Both the position numbers and the translations under genes were made by a program. Shown here piece after piece: positions 25,529 through 35,109 of a stretch of 64,000 bases of DNA (position 1 is its first letter; every line of letters begins with the position of its first letter). Under the pieces are notes generated by a model that saw only the letters and a program-made list of their open reading frames with translations, was not told the origin of the DNA and made no database searches. Origin of the DNA: Paenibacillus senegalensis JC66. Its GTDB lineage: Bacteria; Bacillota; Bacilli; Paenibacillales; NBRC-103111. Location of the stretch: NCBI RefSeq assembly GCF_000285515.1, contig NZ_HE610958.1, positions 78,171 to 142,170 on the forward strand, in the 5' to 3' direction.

Positions 25529-27333
25529 TTATGAATAGTCAGTTATTTCTTGTATAACGGGAAGTTCGATAATAAAGACAGATCCGGCCCCCAATTCACT
25601 TTCCACCCGGATGCTGCCATGATGAAGCTCCGTCAAATGCTTGACAATCGAGAGGCCAAGCCCCGTTCCTCCCGAACTTCGTGATCTCGCTTTATCAACG
25701 CGATAGAACCTTTCAAAGATGCGCGGCAGATCTTTCTTCGGTATCCCCATTCCCGTATCCGCAATGGTGATCCTCACTTTTTCCGGATCGCCTGCAGGAT
25801 CCTCGACCGGGTAAGCTTCGATGCGGACACTGCCCCCTTCCGGGGTATAGGCTACCCCATTGGATAACAGGTTGACAATAATTTGCCGCATGCGGTCTTC
25901 GTCCGCCTCTATAAACAGACCGGAAGCCACCTCGGCCGTCACCTCTATATTTTTTTGCGGGCCTCCGCATTCATAAGGTGAACCGTCTGTCCGATCATTT
26001 GCTCCAGATCTACCGGAGAAAAATGCAGCGGCTCCCGCTTGGATTCAATTTTCGACAGCTCCAGCAGGTCCCCGATAATCCGGTTGATTCTTTCGCTTTC
26101 ATCATGAATGATTTGCAGAAAGGAATTTGCCGTTTCCCGGTCATTGACCGCACCGGCAAGCAGCGTCTCGGCAAAGCCTTTGACCGATGCAACAGGCGTT
26201 TTCAGCTCATGGGACACATTCGCCACAAATTCGCTCCGCATCCGTTCCAGTCTCCTGACAGCAGTCAGGTTATGCAGTACGACCAGCACCCCGTAGCCTT
26301 CTTCTTGAAAATCAGGCAGCGGATTTATGCTGACATCAAGAATAGCCTCTTCCGGATAGTGTACCGTTAATTCGCTCTGAATGGATTCTTGATTGGCCAG
26401 ACAAAGCTGAATTTTCTGGAGCAGCTCCTGGGGAAGCTCAACATGCTTGTACGGCCGGCCAATGACTTCACGTGATGAAATGCCAAAGATGCCTTCCCCC
26501 GAACGGTTGACCAGCACCACATTGCCGTGGCGATCAATCATCATTACCCCGCTGTGCATATTGTCCAGCACCCGCTTCAGGCGGCTCTCATTCTGCCGGG
26601 TCTGCTCCACTTGCTTCTGCAAACTGTCAGCCATCGTATTGATAGCCTTGCCTAATTGCCTGATCTCGTCCATTCCTTGTCTTTCGATACGGACTTGTGA
26701 ATTATGATGAGTGATTTGTCTGGCAACCTTCGTCATTTGCTCAAGCGGCGCTGTCAATTGATTTGCGGAACGATTAGCGAAGTACATAGCTGCAGCTAAA
26801 AAAAGGATAAGTCCGGTAATAATAAAGAACCAGAGCTCATTCAAGGGAGGGTGGAAATCCTCCGTTTCCCTGGCTATTCTTATATATCCTTCAGGTGCTT
26901 GAGCATTACCGATGGCAGCAGCGGCGAACAGGATATCCTGGCCTGTACGGTGATTCATCCGTGAAGCAAAGCCCACTCCCTCATTGATCGCCTGCTGAAT
27001 TTCCTCATGCTTTAACGGGCCGTCACCTGTACCGGAAATCCCTTCCGAATCAAAAAGCACCCGGCCATCAGCCAGCATCCAGGTTATTCTCGCTTCGATA
27101 GCCTGAGCCACCTTCTGCAAATAGGCGAGGAGCTCTGGATTTGCATCTCCAGCGTCCACATTCTGTCCTTCAAGCAGCACCCGAAAAATGGACAGCTCCT
27201 GCTCCATATGGGTTCGCTCCGCTTCCATTGCCTTGTCTTTTAGCCATTCGGCAGCCACTGCCCCTGTCAGAATCGAGGATAAGAAAACGAGAACGAGTAC
27301 CATTAACGTGAGCTTCTTTTTGTAAGAATTCAT
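25529..27333 (-). pseudogene. phoR: Phosphate sensor kinase PhoR/PnpS, frameshifted
   Basis: The gene is split into 25945-27333 (462 residues) and a distal frame 25529-25942. The first holds a transmembrane segment (about 8-28), an extracytoplasmic PAS-like sensor, a second transmembrane segment, HAMP, a PAS domain and HisKA (FVANVSHELKTPVASVKG). The second holds the ATPase domain with NLLSNGVAYTPEGG, DTGMGIPKKDL and GTGLGLSIVKH. The break is in a seven-base A run (25950-25956): eight A would read RKKNIEVTAEVASG and join both parts as 601 residues. Either a sequencing or assembly slip or a real inactivating or phase-variable tract fits. If real, phosphate sensing by this kinase is lost. ATG at 27333 follows AAGGAG. 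Confidence 0.9.
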
Positions 27334-27895
27334 ATTCGGCTCCTTAATCAGAATGATACGGCGATGAGGTATTATAACCACTTCAACGGTTAAAAACCGG
27401 GGACAAAGGCAGGCGCTTCGCTTCTCCTGTCTCCCTCTTCCCCTCCACTTCTGCACAGTTATGATCGCAAGCACTTATTCCTGGTTTGAGCCCGTTTTTC
27501 AACACCCAATTCTTATTGCCTTCTCAGCCGCTGGATAACCTGCAGGCTCATTTTCAGTTCTATCGTAACCTGTAGCTCCCGAGAAATCCACCGAAGACCG
27601 CTATAGTTTTTTTAAGAAATTGTAAAGAAATCCTGGCTCTGTCCTTTCATGCCCAGATCCAGGCGTCCTTTGTTTGACTGTTCTCCCGGCTGTTTGGCTG
27701 TCATTTCACTTTGCATACCGAGAAGGTCCGCTGAGATCATTCCATGGCGTGGTAATCGCACTCGTGACGAGGTATAATGGAACATACGCTGACCCTTCGT
27801 CTGCCCAATAGCTTTTAACCTTCTGGCAATAACCGAATTCATTATTTTTGAAGTAGTATTTTGCATTCAAGATTATTTTATTAAGGAGTTACATC
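27334..27895. other. Intergenic region without a recognised gene
   Basis: Divergent spacer between the kinase and the deacetylase gene. A minus-strand frame of 84 codons at 27612-27866 has no ribosome site and no family-like sequence. The promoters of both neighbours should lie here, but no clear PhoP box was found. Confidence 0.5.
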
Positions 27896-28744
27896 ATGCT
27901 GCTGCGTATTATGATAAGTGGCCTGGTAATCGCCATGACCTGCTTTGCCGCCCTTCATTCGGGTATGGACAACTACAAGACCGGTCAATGGCATCGCGAT
28001 CAGGTCGCTGTCCTTATGTATCATCATCTTCACTCTGTAGATGAAAGCTCTAGCACGATTACACCGGAACGGTTCGAGGCCCAATTAACCTATTTGCTGG
28101 AGCAGGGGTATGCATTCATCACTTTGGATGATTTCCGCAGCTATTTAGATGGAGGAACCGTCCCGGACAATGCTTTGCTGGTCACCTTTGATGACGGCTA
28201 TGAAAGCTTTTATACCGAAGGCTTTCCTATTCTCGAGAAGCTGGGCATACCGGCTGTTAATTTCGCCATTACCCAGGATACTTTGAATCCGAATGCCAGC
28301 TATATTCCCTATATGTCGGAGGCTCAAATCACTGAGCTCAAGGGAATAGCCCCGCAGCTCATTGAGATTCAATGCCATACTCATGCTCTGCATAATAAGC
28401 TTGGGGATGATGCGCTGCTTACGACTCGTTTGCCATTGGAGTCGGGCCAGGAAAGCGACGCGGAGTACCACCAGCGTATCGTTCAGGATACCCGAACCTG
28501 TTTTTCCATACTCGAAGCAGCCAATGCCGGGCCTGTTGATGCTTTCGCTTATCCTTTCGGTATTTATAGTAAAGACGCGATCCAGGCTATTCAGGAAGGC
28601 GGCGTTCGCTACGCATTCACAATAGCGCCTGGAATGGCGACCCGTTCTACGAACCGCTATGCTATTCCAAGAATTAATGCAGGAAATCCTAAGATCACCC
28701 CTGAATATCTCCATAAAGCAATCCAGCGCAGAGCGCGTCCGTAA
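27896..28744 (+). CDS. Polysaccharide deacetylase (NodB-type)
   Basis: Extracytoplasmic carbohydrate esterase family 4 protein, 282 residues, with an N-terminal membrane segment at about 4-20 acting as signal or anchor. The NodB motifs are present: motif 1 TFDDGYESF (base and metal Asp), motif 2 CHTHALH (metal His pair, here HTHxxH rather than HSxxH) and motif 3 AYPFGIYS. Likely substrates are peptidoglycan GlcNAc/MurNAc or a polysaccharide; not resolved. ATG at 27896 with AAGGAG upstream. The next gene begins about 50 bases downstream on the same strand. Confidence 0.9.
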   Translation: MLLRIMISGLVIAMTCFAALHSGMDNYKTGQWHRDQVAVLMYHHLHSVDESSSTITPERFEAQLTYLLEQGYAFITLDDFRSYLDGGTVPDNALLVTFDDGYESFYTEGFPILEKLGIPAVNFAITQDTLNPNASYIPYMSEAQITELKGIAPQLIEIQCHTHALHNKLGDDALLTTRLPLESGQESDAEYHQRIVQDTRTCFSILEAANAGPVDAFAYPFGIYSKDAIQAIQEGGVRYAFTIAPGMATRSTNRYAIPRINAGNPKITPEYLHKAIQRRARP

Positions 28745-28796
28745 ACTCATAGAAGCTGTGCGCTTCTTCTAGACAGGGGCGGGGAAGGGAGGTTGA

Positions 28797-29408
28797 ATGG
28801 TGAGTCAATATCATTTTTTAGCGTATCTGTACCGTCTTCGTTACATTAAACGATGGAGCCTGATGCGCAATATGGTCAGCGAAAATGTGGCCGAGCACTC
28901 CTACCACGTCGCTCTGCTGACCCATGTCTTATGTACGATCGGCAATGAGATATACGGTCGCCATTACGATACCGATCGGGCCGTATCTATGGCGCTTTTC
29001 CATGATGCAACCGAGGTATTTACGGGAGATATTCCGACCCCGGTCAAGCATCAAAATAAGGACATCCTCTCCAATTTCCGGGAAATTGAACATACCGCTG
29101 CGCACAAGCTTTTGGATATGGTGCCGGAGGAATTGGCATCCGTTTATAAGCAAATGGTGGGCATTCCGCTTGCAAACGGGGAAGACGATGCTAATGCTCA
29201 TAGGCTGCGAACGATCATCAAGGCAGCCGATCAACTGGACGCATTCATTAAATGTACGATGGAGCTATCTGCAGGCAACCGGGAATTTGCAGTCGCCAAG
29301 AATCAAATTGGCGAAGCTCTACAGCGGATGGAGCTGCAGGAAGTCGATTATTTCCTAACCCATTTTGCCCCGAGCCTCGAAAAAACGCTGGATGAACTGT
29401 CCGACTGA
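28797..29408 (+). CDS. YfbR-like 5'-deoxynucleotidase (HD domain)
   Basis: Cytoplasmic HD-domain phosphohydrolase, 203 residues, resembling E. coli YfbR, which dephosphorylates deoxynucleoside 5'-monophosphates. Metal ligands visible: His in ENVAEHSYHVA, the His-Asp pair in LFHDATEVFTGDIPTPVK, and Asp in AADQLDAF. ATG at 28797 is preceded by GGGAGG. Its terminator stem begins within the last codons. Co-directional with the deacetylase upstream, but a functional link is unlikely. Confidence 0.9.
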   Translation: MVSQYHFLAYLYRLRYIKRWSLMRNMVSENVAEHSYHVALLTHVLCTIGNEIYGRHYDTDRAVSMALFHDATEVFTGDIPTPVKHQNKDILSNFREIEHTAAHKLLDMVPEELASVYKQMVGIPLANGEDDANAHRLRTIIKAADQLDAFIKCTMELSAGNREFAVAKNQIGEALQRMELQEVDYFLTHFAPSLEKTLDELSD

Positions 29409-29435
29409 ACGGACTGGCCAACCAGCGTTTTATTT
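29382..29435 (+). terminator. Terminator of the YfbR-like gene
   Basis: AAAACGCTGG (29382-29391), inside the last codons, pairs with CCAGCGTTTT (29422-29431) with an inner GTCCG/CGGAC stem, followed by a T-rich tract. Confidence 0.8.
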
Positions 29436-29457
29436 TTCCCTTGCTTTATCCCTTGCT

Positions 29458-29643
29458 TTAGCTTACAACTTGCTTCTTTTGCTTGCGCCAAGCGTTCAGT
29501 TTGCGGCTGAATCGGTCCCAATCAGTTAAATCCACTTCCCGGCCCTGCTTCTGTTGATCCTTTATAAAGTCGTTCAATTCCTGCAAATCAGAAGTTATGG
29601 CGGATGAGCGATTTCTCGATCTACAGGTTACCGTTAATGTCAT
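29458..29643 (-). CDS. Small hypothetical protein
   Basis: A 61-residue frame starting at ATG 29643 with GAGGTGA seven bases upstream. The product is polar and probably helical, with a basic Lys/Gln-rich C-terminus (KLNAWRKQKKQ) and no membrane segment or signal peptide. I do not recognise it. Good ribosome site and ordinary codon use support a real gene; no homology can be claimed. It stands between a convergent gene and the mdh terminator. Confidence 0.55.
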   Translation of the reverse strand: MTLTVTCRSRNRSSAITSDLQELNDFIKDQQKQGREVDLTDWDRFSRKLNAWRKQKKQVVS

Positions 29644-29761
29644 GACCCGTTTCACCTCGATGTTATTAAATGAATACGTATTTGTATTAACCTACTCATC
29701 TTTAATTGAAACGTCCGGGCTAAAACTAATCCCAAGCTCATCATGATCTCGGCTATAAGTC

Positions 29762-29818
29762 AAAAAACGCAAGCTCCAGGGGCTTGTACAAGGTACTTGC
29801 CTTATCCTAGAGCTTGCG
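29762..29818 (-). terminator. Terminator of the citZ-icd-mdh cluster
   Basis: On the minus strand, CGCAAGCTC (29810-29818) pairs with GAGCTTGCG (29768-29776) and six T follow directly. It lies 20 bases after the mdh stop. Confidence 0.9.
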
Positions 29819-29838
29819 CTTCTATCGCTTAAAAAATA

Positions 29839-30780
29839 TTATCCTTGCAGCACTTTAATAACACTGCGGACGGAATCCGCCGACTTATCGAGCGCCGCTT
29901 TTTCCTCGACAGTCAGCTCCAGCTCGAATACTTTTTCAATGCCGTCGCCGCCAAGCAAAGTAGGCACACCGAGGAATAAATCCTTGTAGCCGTATTCTCC
30001 CTCCAGCAAGGCGATGGAAGGGAGTACCCGCTTCTTGTCTTTAAGAATGGCTTCCGCCATCTGAACCAGAGAAGCAGCCGGGGCGTAATACGCACTGCCG
30101 TTTCCTAGCAGGTTAACGATCTCACCGCCGCCTGTGCGGGTTCTTTGCACAATCGCTTCAATGCGGTCAGCGGGAATCAATTTTTCGATGGGAATTCCGC
30201 CTACATTGGAGTAGCGGACGAGCGGAACCATATCATCGCCATGACCGCCAAGCACAAAGCCGCGTACATCCTCCACAGATACATTCAATTCCTGGGCAAT
30301 AAAGGTACAATAGCGAGCCGTATCCAGTATACCGGATTGACCGATGACACGATTCTTAGGAAAGCCTAAAGTTTGATAGGCCACATAAGTCATCGCATCG
30401 ACCGGATTACTCAGAATGATGACGATGCTATCCGGACTGAACGTCTTGACATTCTCACAAACCGATTTCATAATGCCCGCATTGGTATTCACCAAATCAT
30501 CGCGGCTCATTCCCGGCTTGCGCGCTATGCCCGCTGTAATAATGACAATATCGGAATTGGCAGTATCCTCATAATTCGCTGTACCGATAATGTTGCTGTC
30601 AAAGCCTTGGACAGGGCTTGCTTCCAGCATGTCCAGCGCCTTCCCCTTTGTCGGGTTCTCCAGTTGAGGAATGTCCAGTAAAACAACATCGCCTAGTTCC
30701 TTCTGGCCAATCATTAATGCGGTAGTCGCTCCGGTAAATCCTGCTCCGATAACTGAAATTTTGTTGCGGCGTATACCCAT
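29839..30780 (-). CDS. mdh: Malate dehydrogenase
   Basis: NAD-dependent malate/oxaloacetate interconversion in the TCA cycle, 313 residues, LDH-like type. NAD-binding [17 protein letters not shown] then acidic DIPQ; substrate Arg in [25 protein letters not shown]; catalytic His in [14 protein letters not shown]. Third gene of citZ-icd-mdh, followed by a strong terminator. Ribosome site GAAAGGAA. Confidence 0.96.
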   Translation of the reverse strand: MGIRRNKISVIGAGFTGATTALMIGQKELGDVVLLDIPQLENPTKGKALDMLEASPVQGFDSNIIGTANYEDTANSDIVIITAGIARKPGMSRDDLVNTNAGIMKSVCENVKTFSPDSIVIILSNPVDAMTYVAYQTLGFPKNRVIGQSGILDTARYCTFIAQELNVSVEDVRGFVLGGHGDDMVPLVRYSNVGGIPIEKLIPADRIEAIVQRTRTGGGEIVNLLGNGSAYYAPAASLVQMAEAILKDKKRVLPSIALLEGEYGYKDLFLGVPTLLGGDGIEKVFELELTVEEKAALDKSADSVRSVIKVLQG

Positions 30781-30849
30781 TGCTAACCATTCCTTTCTTG
30801 TTGGAGGCTTGTCTCTGGGAATCTTCGAAGCTGTGCTAAAGCTGCAAGC

Positions 30850-32148
30850 TTATTCCATATTTTTGATGACTTCGTCGGCAAATTCGGAGCATTTCACTTC
30901 AGTTGCTCCATCCATCAAGCGAGCAAAGTCGTAAGTAACGGTTTTGTTGTTAATGGATTGTCCCATACCTTTATAAATGAGGTCAGCCGCTTCCTGCCAG
31001 CCCAAATGCTCGAGCATCATTACACCGGACAAAATAACGGATCCAGGGTTAACTACGTCTTTGTCAGCATATTTAGGTGCAGTTCCGTGAGTCGCCTCAA
31101 AAATGGCGTGACCCGTTTGATAGTTAATATTGGCTCCAGGTGCGATACCTATACCACCTACTTGCGCAGCAAGCGCGTCGGACAGGTAGTCACCGTTCAA
31201 GTTCAGGGTCGCAATGACATCGAAGTCAGAAGAGCGAGTCAGCACCTGCTGCAGAGCGATATCGGCGATGGCGTCTTTAATAATGATTTTGCCTGCATCT
31301 TCAGCTGCTTTTTGAGCTGCGTTAGCTGCATCAGTACCTTGCTCTTCTTTAATTTTGTCATATTGAGCCCAAGTAAATACCTTATCACCGAACTCTTTTT
31401 CAGCCAGCTCATAACCCCAGTTTTTAAAGGCTCCTTCTGTAAATTTCATAATGTTGCCTTTGTGTACCAGGGTTACGCTCTTACGGTTATGCTTCAGAGC
31501 ATACTCGATAGCAGCGCGGATCAAGCGGGAAGAACCTTCCTTGGAAACGGGCTTGATTCCGATACCGGAAGTTTCAGGGAAACGGATTTTGTTAACTTTC
31601 ATTTCTTTTTGCAGGAATTCGATCACTTTCTTAACTTCTTCGCTGCCTTCCTGATACTCGATACCCGCATAAATATCCTCTGTGTTTTCGCGGAAAATAA
31701 CCATGTCTACCAGTTCAGGGCGTTTAACCGGGGAAGGCACACCTTCAAAATAGCGGACCGGACGAAGACAAACGTAGAGGTCCAGCTCCTGGCGCAGAGC
31801 AACGTTCAAGGAACGAATACCGCCGCCGATTGGAGTAGTGAGAGGACCCTTGATCGCAACGATGTACTCGCGAATAGCGGTCAGAGTGTCTGCAGGCAGC
31901 CAGTCATTGAACTGGTTGAATGCCTTTTCGCCGGCGAATACTTCATACCATGCAATTTTTTTCTCGCCTTTGTAAGCTTTGTCTACCGCTGCATCTAGAA
32001 CGCGCTTGGATGCTCTCCAAATATCACGGCCTGTTCCGTCTCCTTCGATAAATGGGATAATCGGGTTGTTAGGCACGTTGAGAACGCCGTCATTAATCGT
32101 AATTTTTTCCCCTTCGGTTGGCAAAGCATACTTTTCAAATTGAGCCAT
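30850..32148 (-). CDS. icd: Isocitrate dehydrogenase (NADP)
   Basis: Oxidative decarboxylation of isocitrate to 2-oxoglutarate, 432 residues. Shows the substrate loop [18 protein letters not shown] with the Ser that is phosphorylated in E. coli, [27 protein letters not shown], and [23 protein letters not shown] with metal Asp residues. ATG at 32148 with AGGAGGAG. Lies between citZ (165 bases upstream) and mdh (70 bases downstream). Confidence 0.97.
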   Translation of the reverse strand: MAQFEKYALPTEGEKITINDGVLNVPNNPIIPFIEGDGTGRDIWRASKRVLDAAVDKAYKGEKKIAWYEVFAGEKAFNQFNDWLPADTLTAIREYIVAIKGPLTTPIGGGIRSLNVALRQELDLYVCLRPVRYFEGVPSPVKRPELVDMVIFRENTEDIYAGIEYQEGSEEVKKVIEFLQKEMKVNKIRFPETSGIGIKPVSKEGSSRLIRAAIEYALKHNRKSVTLVHKGNIMKFTEGAFKNWGYELAEKEFGDKVFTWAQYDKIKEEQGTDAANAAQKAAEDAGKIIIKDAIADIALQQVLTRSSDFDVIATLNLNGDYLSDALAAQVGGIGIAPGANINYQTGHAIFEATHGTAPKYADKDVVNPGSVILSGVMMLEHLGWQEAADLIYKGMGQSINNKTVTYDFARLMDGATEVKCSEFADEVIKNME

Positions 32149-32313
32149 AAGCTAAAACTCCTCCTTGAAATATAGTAAGTTAGATTGGCTATAGCAATAA
32201 ACTATAGAAACACACAAAGACAAACGGGTGTGCGGAAAGCTTCCGAACGGCCCGTTAGTCCGCGGCAATCAGCAAGGCTGCTGGTGTCAAACATGTTACA
32301 AGCTTGCGATGAC

Positions 32314-33426
32314 TTATCGCTTTTCAATAGGTACGTAAGCCTGGCTGGAAGGTCCCGTATATTCGGCGCGAGGACGAATGAGACGGTTGTTCTCATACTG
32401 CTCCAGAATATGAGCGGTCCAACCGGACATGCGGCTGATCGCAAAGATTGGAGTAAACAAATCTCTCGGTATTTTCAGAGAAGTGTAAACCGATGCGGAA
32501 TAGAAATCTACATTCGGCTTGAGACCTTTTAGATTGGTGACAAGCTCTTCAATTTGAACGGACATATTGTACCAGTTCATATTGTTCGTAATTTTGCCCA
32601 GCTCTTTGGACATCTTCATTAGATGCTTAGCGCGAGGATCTCCGTTCTTGTAAACGCGATGGCCAAAGCCCATAAGCTTCTCCTTGTTATCCAGCTTCTT
32701 CTTCACGTAAGCTTCAACCTGGTCCGGCGTTCCGATCTCCTCAAGCATAACCATAACCGCTTCATTTGCTCCTCCGTGAAGAGGACCTTTCAAAGCTCCG
32801 ATAGCGGAGGTAACCCCGGAATAAATATCGGATAGGGTTGCAACCGTTACCCGCGCCGCGAAGGTGGAAGCATTCAGCTCATGATCAGCATGCAGGACAA
32901 GAGCTTTGTCCATAGCTTCAACGGCTATTGGCTCAGGCGTCTCGCCAGTAAGCATGTATAAGAAGTTTTCCGCGATGGATACCCCGGATTTAGGCGAAAT
33001 CGGTTCCTTGCCTTCACGAATTCTGGCAAAAGCCGCTACGATTGTAGAGGTTTGGGCCTGCAGGCGAATCGCTTTGCGGATGTTCGCTTCGGGACTCATA
33101 TCATTAGCTTCTTTATCAAACAAAGCCAGGCTGGAGACGGTCGAACGGAGCGCAGCCATCGGATTGGTGTCTGCAGGATAGCTCTTTATTTGATCGATCA
33201 CTTGCTCAGGAACAGCACTGTTCGCTTCCAGATCCTTATGTAGCTGATCCAGCTCCGATTGAGTAGGAAGCTTGCCATACCAGAGCAAGTAGACGACTTC
33301 TTCAAAGGTGGCATTTTCAGCCAAATCATCAATATTGATGCCACGATAAGTCAACGTGCCATCAATAATAGAGCTTATCGATGAAGTTGTCGCGACAATT
33401 CCTTCTAGCCCTTTAGTCGCAGTCAT
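32314..33426 (-). CDS. citZ: Citrate synthase
   Basis: Condenses oxaloacetate and acetyl-CoA, 370 residues, the short Gram-positive form. Catalytic motifs: His in LHADHELNASTFAARV, His in MGFGHRVYKNGDPRAK and Asp in VDFYSASVY. ATG at 33426 with AGGAGAG. First gene of the TCA cluster. No catabolite-response element could be fixed by eye in the spacer. Confidence 0.97.
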   Translation of the reverse strand: MTATKGLEGIVATTSSISSIIDGTLTYRGINIDDLAENATFEEVVYLLWYGKLPTQSELDQLHKDLEANSAVPEQVIDQIKSYPADTNPMAALRSTVSSLALFDKEANDMSPEANIRKAIRLQAQTSTIVAAFARIREGKEPISPKSGVSIAENFLYMLTGETPEPIAVEAMDKALVLHADHELNASTFAARVTVATLSDIYSGVTSAIGALKGPLHGGANEAVMVMLEEIGTPDQVEAYVKKKLDNKEKLMGFGHRVYKNGDPRAKHLMKMSKELGKITNNMNWYNMSVQIEELVTNLKGLKPNVDFYSASVYTSLKIPRDLFTPIFAISRMSGWTAHILEQYENNRLIRPRAEYTGPSSQAYVPIEKR

Positions 33427-33600
33427 CTGTTTATCTCTCCTTCTGCCATAAAATTTTTATTTCACATAGGATGGTATTTAGTTACTACATTTTATCATAA
33501 TGGATTTCAGTTAAGAAGGAAACAGCAGAACCATAAAACAATATTATCACAATCATAAAGTTTTTTATCCGCTGCTCTTCACTTAGTTTCTAATTAGGCC

Positions 33601-33996
33601 TTAACGCCTGACAAAAAACATAAAATTTCCACGGCTCATCATCCGCTCAATTAAGCGGTACAGAACCCGTTTAGGCAAATTTCTAGTAAAGGGAAGGAGG
33701 AGGAAAATCCCCACAATGTCGGTAAAAAAGCCAGGCGCAATCAATAGTATGCCCCCGATAAAAATACAAATACCGTCCAGAATGGCGGCGGTCGGCCTTT
33801 GCCCCATGGAAGCCTGCTGCTGCGCATACTGCCAAACCCGCCGGCCCTCCCGTTTCGCCCAGTACACACCAAGTAGCCCCGTAAGAATCATAAGCAGAAA
33901 CGTAACACCCCCGCCGAGCCAACGGCTGACGGTAATGATTCCCCATATTTCCAGCGCGGGAACCAGAATGATAATGGCAATCAGCCATTTACGCAT
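33601..33996 (-). CDS. fxsA: FxsA family membrane protein
   Basis: Small integral membrane protein, 131 residues, with about three to four hydrophobic helices and the family-typical WAKREG segment and GGILLIAPGFFTDIVG loop. E. coli FxsA was found through its effect on phage exclusion by F; the B. subtilis counterpart YtzA sits in the same pyk-citZ interval. It starts two bases after the thioesterase stop, with GGAGGAGGG upstream, so the pair is co-transcribed. Confidence 0.92.
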   Translation of the reverse strand: MRKWLIAIIILVPALEIWGIITVSRWLGGGVTFLLMILTGLLGVYWAKREGRRVWQYAQQQASMGQRPTAAILDGICIFIGGILLIAPGFFTDIVGIFLLLPFTRNLPKRVLYRLIERMMSRGNFMFFVRR

Positions 33997-33998
33997 CG

Positions 33999-34598
33999 TT
34001 ATCCCTCCTCCAGGTGATGTTGCTTCAATAAAGTATAGAGCTCAGGCATGTGCTTATCCAGGCGGACAGGCTTCCACATCCGGTTGACCCATGCATGCTT
34101 GGTCCTTCCCAGAACGAGCAGCTCCCCTTCCGGCTTATCGGCTTTTTCCGAACCCAGAAACAAGGATGGAGCGGAAGATGCGGGGGATCCGGGAGTTCCG
34201 GGTGATCCGTCAGATCCGGGAGTTCCGGCAGATCCGGGAGCCCAGGGAGATGCGGAGGAAGTGGAAGAGGCGGCAGGGACCTCTTGCTGGCCATTCGCTC
34301 CTTCTGCCCTTCGAATCTCGTATAGAAAAGTCAATGAAACAGGAGCCAAAGCCATCACCCGCGTATACACCGTCACGATGTCATCATAAAAAGCAGGACG
34401 CTTGAATTGCAGCTCGGCGTCTACCAAAGGGAGAAGAAGGTCTTTCTCTTCAAGACTGCGGTAAGTGACCCCCGCCCGCCGGATCATCTCGGTTCTGCCG
34501 ATTTCAAACCAATTCAAATAATTAGCATGATAGACTACGCCCATTTGGTCCGTCTCTTGATAACGAACCCGGATTTGGTGCTTTACCCATTGTGTCAT
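33999..34598 (-). CDS. Hotdog acyl-CoA thioesterase with collagen-like insert
   Basis: 4HBT/YbgC-like acyl-CoA thioesterase, 199 residues. The hotdog core has the active-site segment ETDQMGVVYHANYLNWFEIGR with the catalytic Asp17. Family members are normally 130-150 residues; here about 60 residues at 98-157 (Ser, Pro, Gly, Ala, with GTPGSDGSPGTPGSPAS) interrupt the fold between two predicted strands, before the final strand VLGRTKHAWVNR. The insert resembles collagen Gly-X-Y sequence and its DNA is GGNTCCGG-rich. It leads the pair with fxsA, behind CTAGGAGG. Confidence 0.88.
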   Translation of the reverse strand: MTQWVKHQIRVRYQETDQMGVVYHANYLNWFEIGRTEMIRRAGVTYRSLEEKDLLLPLVDAELQFKRPAFYDDIVTVYTRVMALAPVSLTFLYEIRRAEGANGQQEVPAASSTSSASPWAPGSAGTPGSDGSPGTPGSPASSAPSLFLGSEKADKPEGELLVLGRTKHAWVNRMWKPVRLDKHMPELYTLLKQHHLEEG

Positions 34599-35046
34599 GA
34601 GAACTTGCCTCCTAGAGCCGTTTACCTAGTATCTTTTGCCATTTACCTAGTATCTCTTTGCTGCTTGCCTAATATCTTTGATCGATTACCTAGTATCTCT
34701 TTTAAGAATATCATGAATACCGCCCATTTCCTAACCACTCGGGGACGTGAAGGCCCTCCTGTTCCTTATTTTGCTTCAAATCGCGGTTTTCCGGCCTTTT
34801 TGTCACAGATAAGAGCGAGGATGAGCGTTAGAAATAAAACCCTTGCTTTTTCGGCCAAATAAGAGCCAGGGCGAGCGTTAGCGCAGAACAGCTTGCTGGA
34901 CTCCACCCGGCTCACGTGACACTGTGCAGACGCCTCGCGGAAAACCATGTTTGCAAAACATCTTGCGGGTTGGTGCGCGCTAAACACTAATCTAATGCTT
35001 ACGAGGGATATCCGCGATATGAAGTCTATTTTTGAAACGCAGCAAA
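34599..35046. other. Intergenic region with repeats, no gene seen
   Basis: Degenerate TTTACCTAGTATCTTT units at 34620-34705, and two 23-base copies of ATAAGAGCnAGGnnGAGCGTTAG at 34809-34831 and 34859-34881 (period 50). No convincing frame on either strand. Confidence 0.6.
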
Positions 35047-35083
35047 CGCAAGCCCAGAGGCTGAGTTAGCCTCTGGGCTTGCG
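35047..35083. terminator. Bidirectional terminator downstream of pyk
   Basis: A perfect 16-base stem, CGCAAGCCCAGAGGCT with its complement at 35068-35083, and a five-base loop. T-rich tract follows on the plus side; on the minus side, which pyk would use, the T tract is weaker. Confidence 0.85.
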
Positions 35084-35109
35084 CCTGTTTTTCTTGCATC
35101 CTATCTAAA

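Noticed and set aside
27612..27866. 84-codon minus-strand frame between phoR and the deacetylase gene
   Set aside because: No ribosome binding site, no domain-like pattern, and a composition like non-coding spacer.
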